NCBI GenBank assembly: GCA_932294295.1
Contig: OW028574.1
Location: forward strand, 26,358,145 to 26,422,144
DNA length: 64,000 nt
Direction of reading: 5' to 3'
From: Alitta virens
Lineage: Eukaryota > Annelida > Polychaeta > Phyllodocida > Nereididae
Shown piece by piece: positions 63,975 through 64,000 of the stretch. Under the pieces are notes generated by a model. That model saw nothing but the letters and a program-made list of their open reading frames with translations. It did no database searches and was not told the origin of the DNA. The position numbers and the translations under genes are program-made. Position 1 is the stretch's first letter. The number at the start of each line of letters is the position of its first letter.

Positions 63975-64000
63975 AATGTTGTTAACTGTTAATGTTGTTA
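63975..64000 (+). repeat. Start of a 16-mer array cut by the window end
   Basis: The last 26 bases begin a 16-mer array after an AGCTT-ending 14-mer, at the position expected for the S module that follows 37608 in the earlier copy. The satellite therefore continues beyond the window on this side. Confidence 0.85.

Larger units (their letters stand above)
1..64000 (+). repeat. Satellite array with higher-order structure (whole window)
   Basis: Every line of the window consists of head-to-tail 14-, 16- or 17-bp monomers of one family, all in the same orientation. The core is AATGTT followed by GAC, GTTGAC or GTTAAC and then AGCTT or TGTT. CGG-cluster landmarks (position of ACGG) that I located: 301, 1226, 1756, 2680, 2951, 3931, 4504, 5447, 6231, 7305, 7555, 8551, 9182, 10062, 11070, 12970, 13518, 14241, 15477, 16342, 18154, 19131, 21029, 21561, 22312, 23548, 24427, 26313, 26877, 28113, 28645, 29897, 30429, 31527, 31784, 33129, 34915, 35415, 36684, 37184, 38282, 38539, 39544, 40159, 40972, 42017, 42531, 43657, 43914, 44919, 45534, 46319, 47285, 47616, 48431, 49910, 50227, 51025, 52087, 52874, 54053, 54856, 56095, 56521, 57647, 57904, 59296, 61252, 61768, 63023, 63523. 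Stops occur in every frame on both strands, so it is non-coding. Genomic location and taxon are unknown. Confidence 0.98.

Noticed and set aside
1..64000. Protein-coding genes or a repeat protein encoded by the array
   Set aside because: TTAA in each unit gives a TAA stop on both strands, and 14-, 16- and 17-bp periods are not multiples of three, so all frames close within about three units. No stretch escapes this.
1..64000. CRISPR array
   Set aside because: Units are contiguous 14-17 bp repeats with no unique spacers and no neighbouring cas-like genes.
1..64000. Bacterial promoters (TTGACA occurs in most units)
   Set aside because: TTGACA is simply part of the monomer; no TATAAT-like partner at a suitable spacing was seen, there are no genes to drive, and the context is a eukaryote-type satellite.
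1..64000. Plasmid iterons or a replication origin
   Set aside because: Iteron clusters have a handful of copies beside a rep gene; here there are thousands of units over 64 kb and no gene.
1..64000. Telomeric repeat or G-quadruplex array
   Set aside because: No TTAGGG-like unit and no runs of three or more G were noticed.
1..64000. CENP-B box marking a primate-type centromeric satellite
   Set aside because: The CENP-B box needs TTCG and CGGG elements; the only recurrent CpG units are GACGGTT and GACAGCG, which do not fit. A centromeric role cannot be shown or excluded from sequence alone.
1..64000. Pure assembly artefact
   Set aside because: Ordered private variants, nested periods and whole-unit indels look like real array evolution. 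Local collapse or misjoin, for example near 49341 or 55445-56240, remains possible and needs reads.

Overview
This window is a single, uninterrupted tandem-repeat (satellite) array running edge to edge. I find no gene, RNA gene, transposon or unique-sequence island. A block of more than 64 kb of short AT-rich repeats with multi-kilobase higher-order organisation is typical of eukaryotic constitutive heterochromatin (pericentromeric, subtelomeric or other). The taxon cannot be told from the sequence; a bacterial or phage source is very unlikely. All repeats lie in one orientation, and the plus strand is T- and G-rich.

Three related monomer lengths make up the array: a 14-mer (AATGTTGACAGCTT), a 17-mer that adds GTT (AATGTTGTTGACAGCTT, plus a GATAGC version), and a 16-mer (AATGTTGTTAACTGTT, plus a GTAAAC version). 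The 16-mers form 98 complete sub-arrays plus one cut by the window end, about 900 units or roughly 14.4 kb by hand count. The remaining ~49.6 kb is 14- and 17-mers. Every unit carries TTAA, which gives a TAA stop on both strands. No unit length is a multiple of three, so stops rotate through all frames within about three units and no long reading frame exists.

The monomers are assembled into a few recurring modules. P: a long 16-mer array, then a 14-mer with CCAGC, a 17-mer with CCAGC, a 17-mer, a 14-mer, and a 'CGG cluster' (16-mer ending GACGGTT plus two AATTTT 14-mers), then a 14/17-mer tail. Q: a 16-mer array (often with one AATATT unit) and a ~110 bp linker without the CGG cluster. R: a mostly 8-unit 16-mer array followed by TTACCAGC and CATCCT variants and a CGG cluster. 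S: pairs of very short 16-mer arrays (2-3 units). V: a pair of variant CGG clusters 240-271 bp apart.

Module order by region: 1-881 R and tail; 882-10387 PP S V PP Q P Q R S V PP Q P; 10388-18465 and 18466-26596 an ~8.1 kb tandem duplication (Q P S PP QR QR P S P); 25969-30880 three ~1.78 kb PP units; 30881-36307 S V P S PP; 36308-41608 and 41609-46955 a ~5.3 kb tandem duplication (PP S V PP QR); 46956-55444 a series of progressively shorter P...QR units; 55445-64000 a near-repeat of 30181 onward at an offset of about 26.1-26.4 kb.

The biology visible here is array evolution: unequal exchange in register at several nested scales. There is no protein-coding system. The points most worth following are the strict ordering rules, the intermediates linking the three monomer lengths, the near-absence of CpG outside one periodic landmark, and the dense matches to TALE/KNOX-type and Myb-type binding cores.
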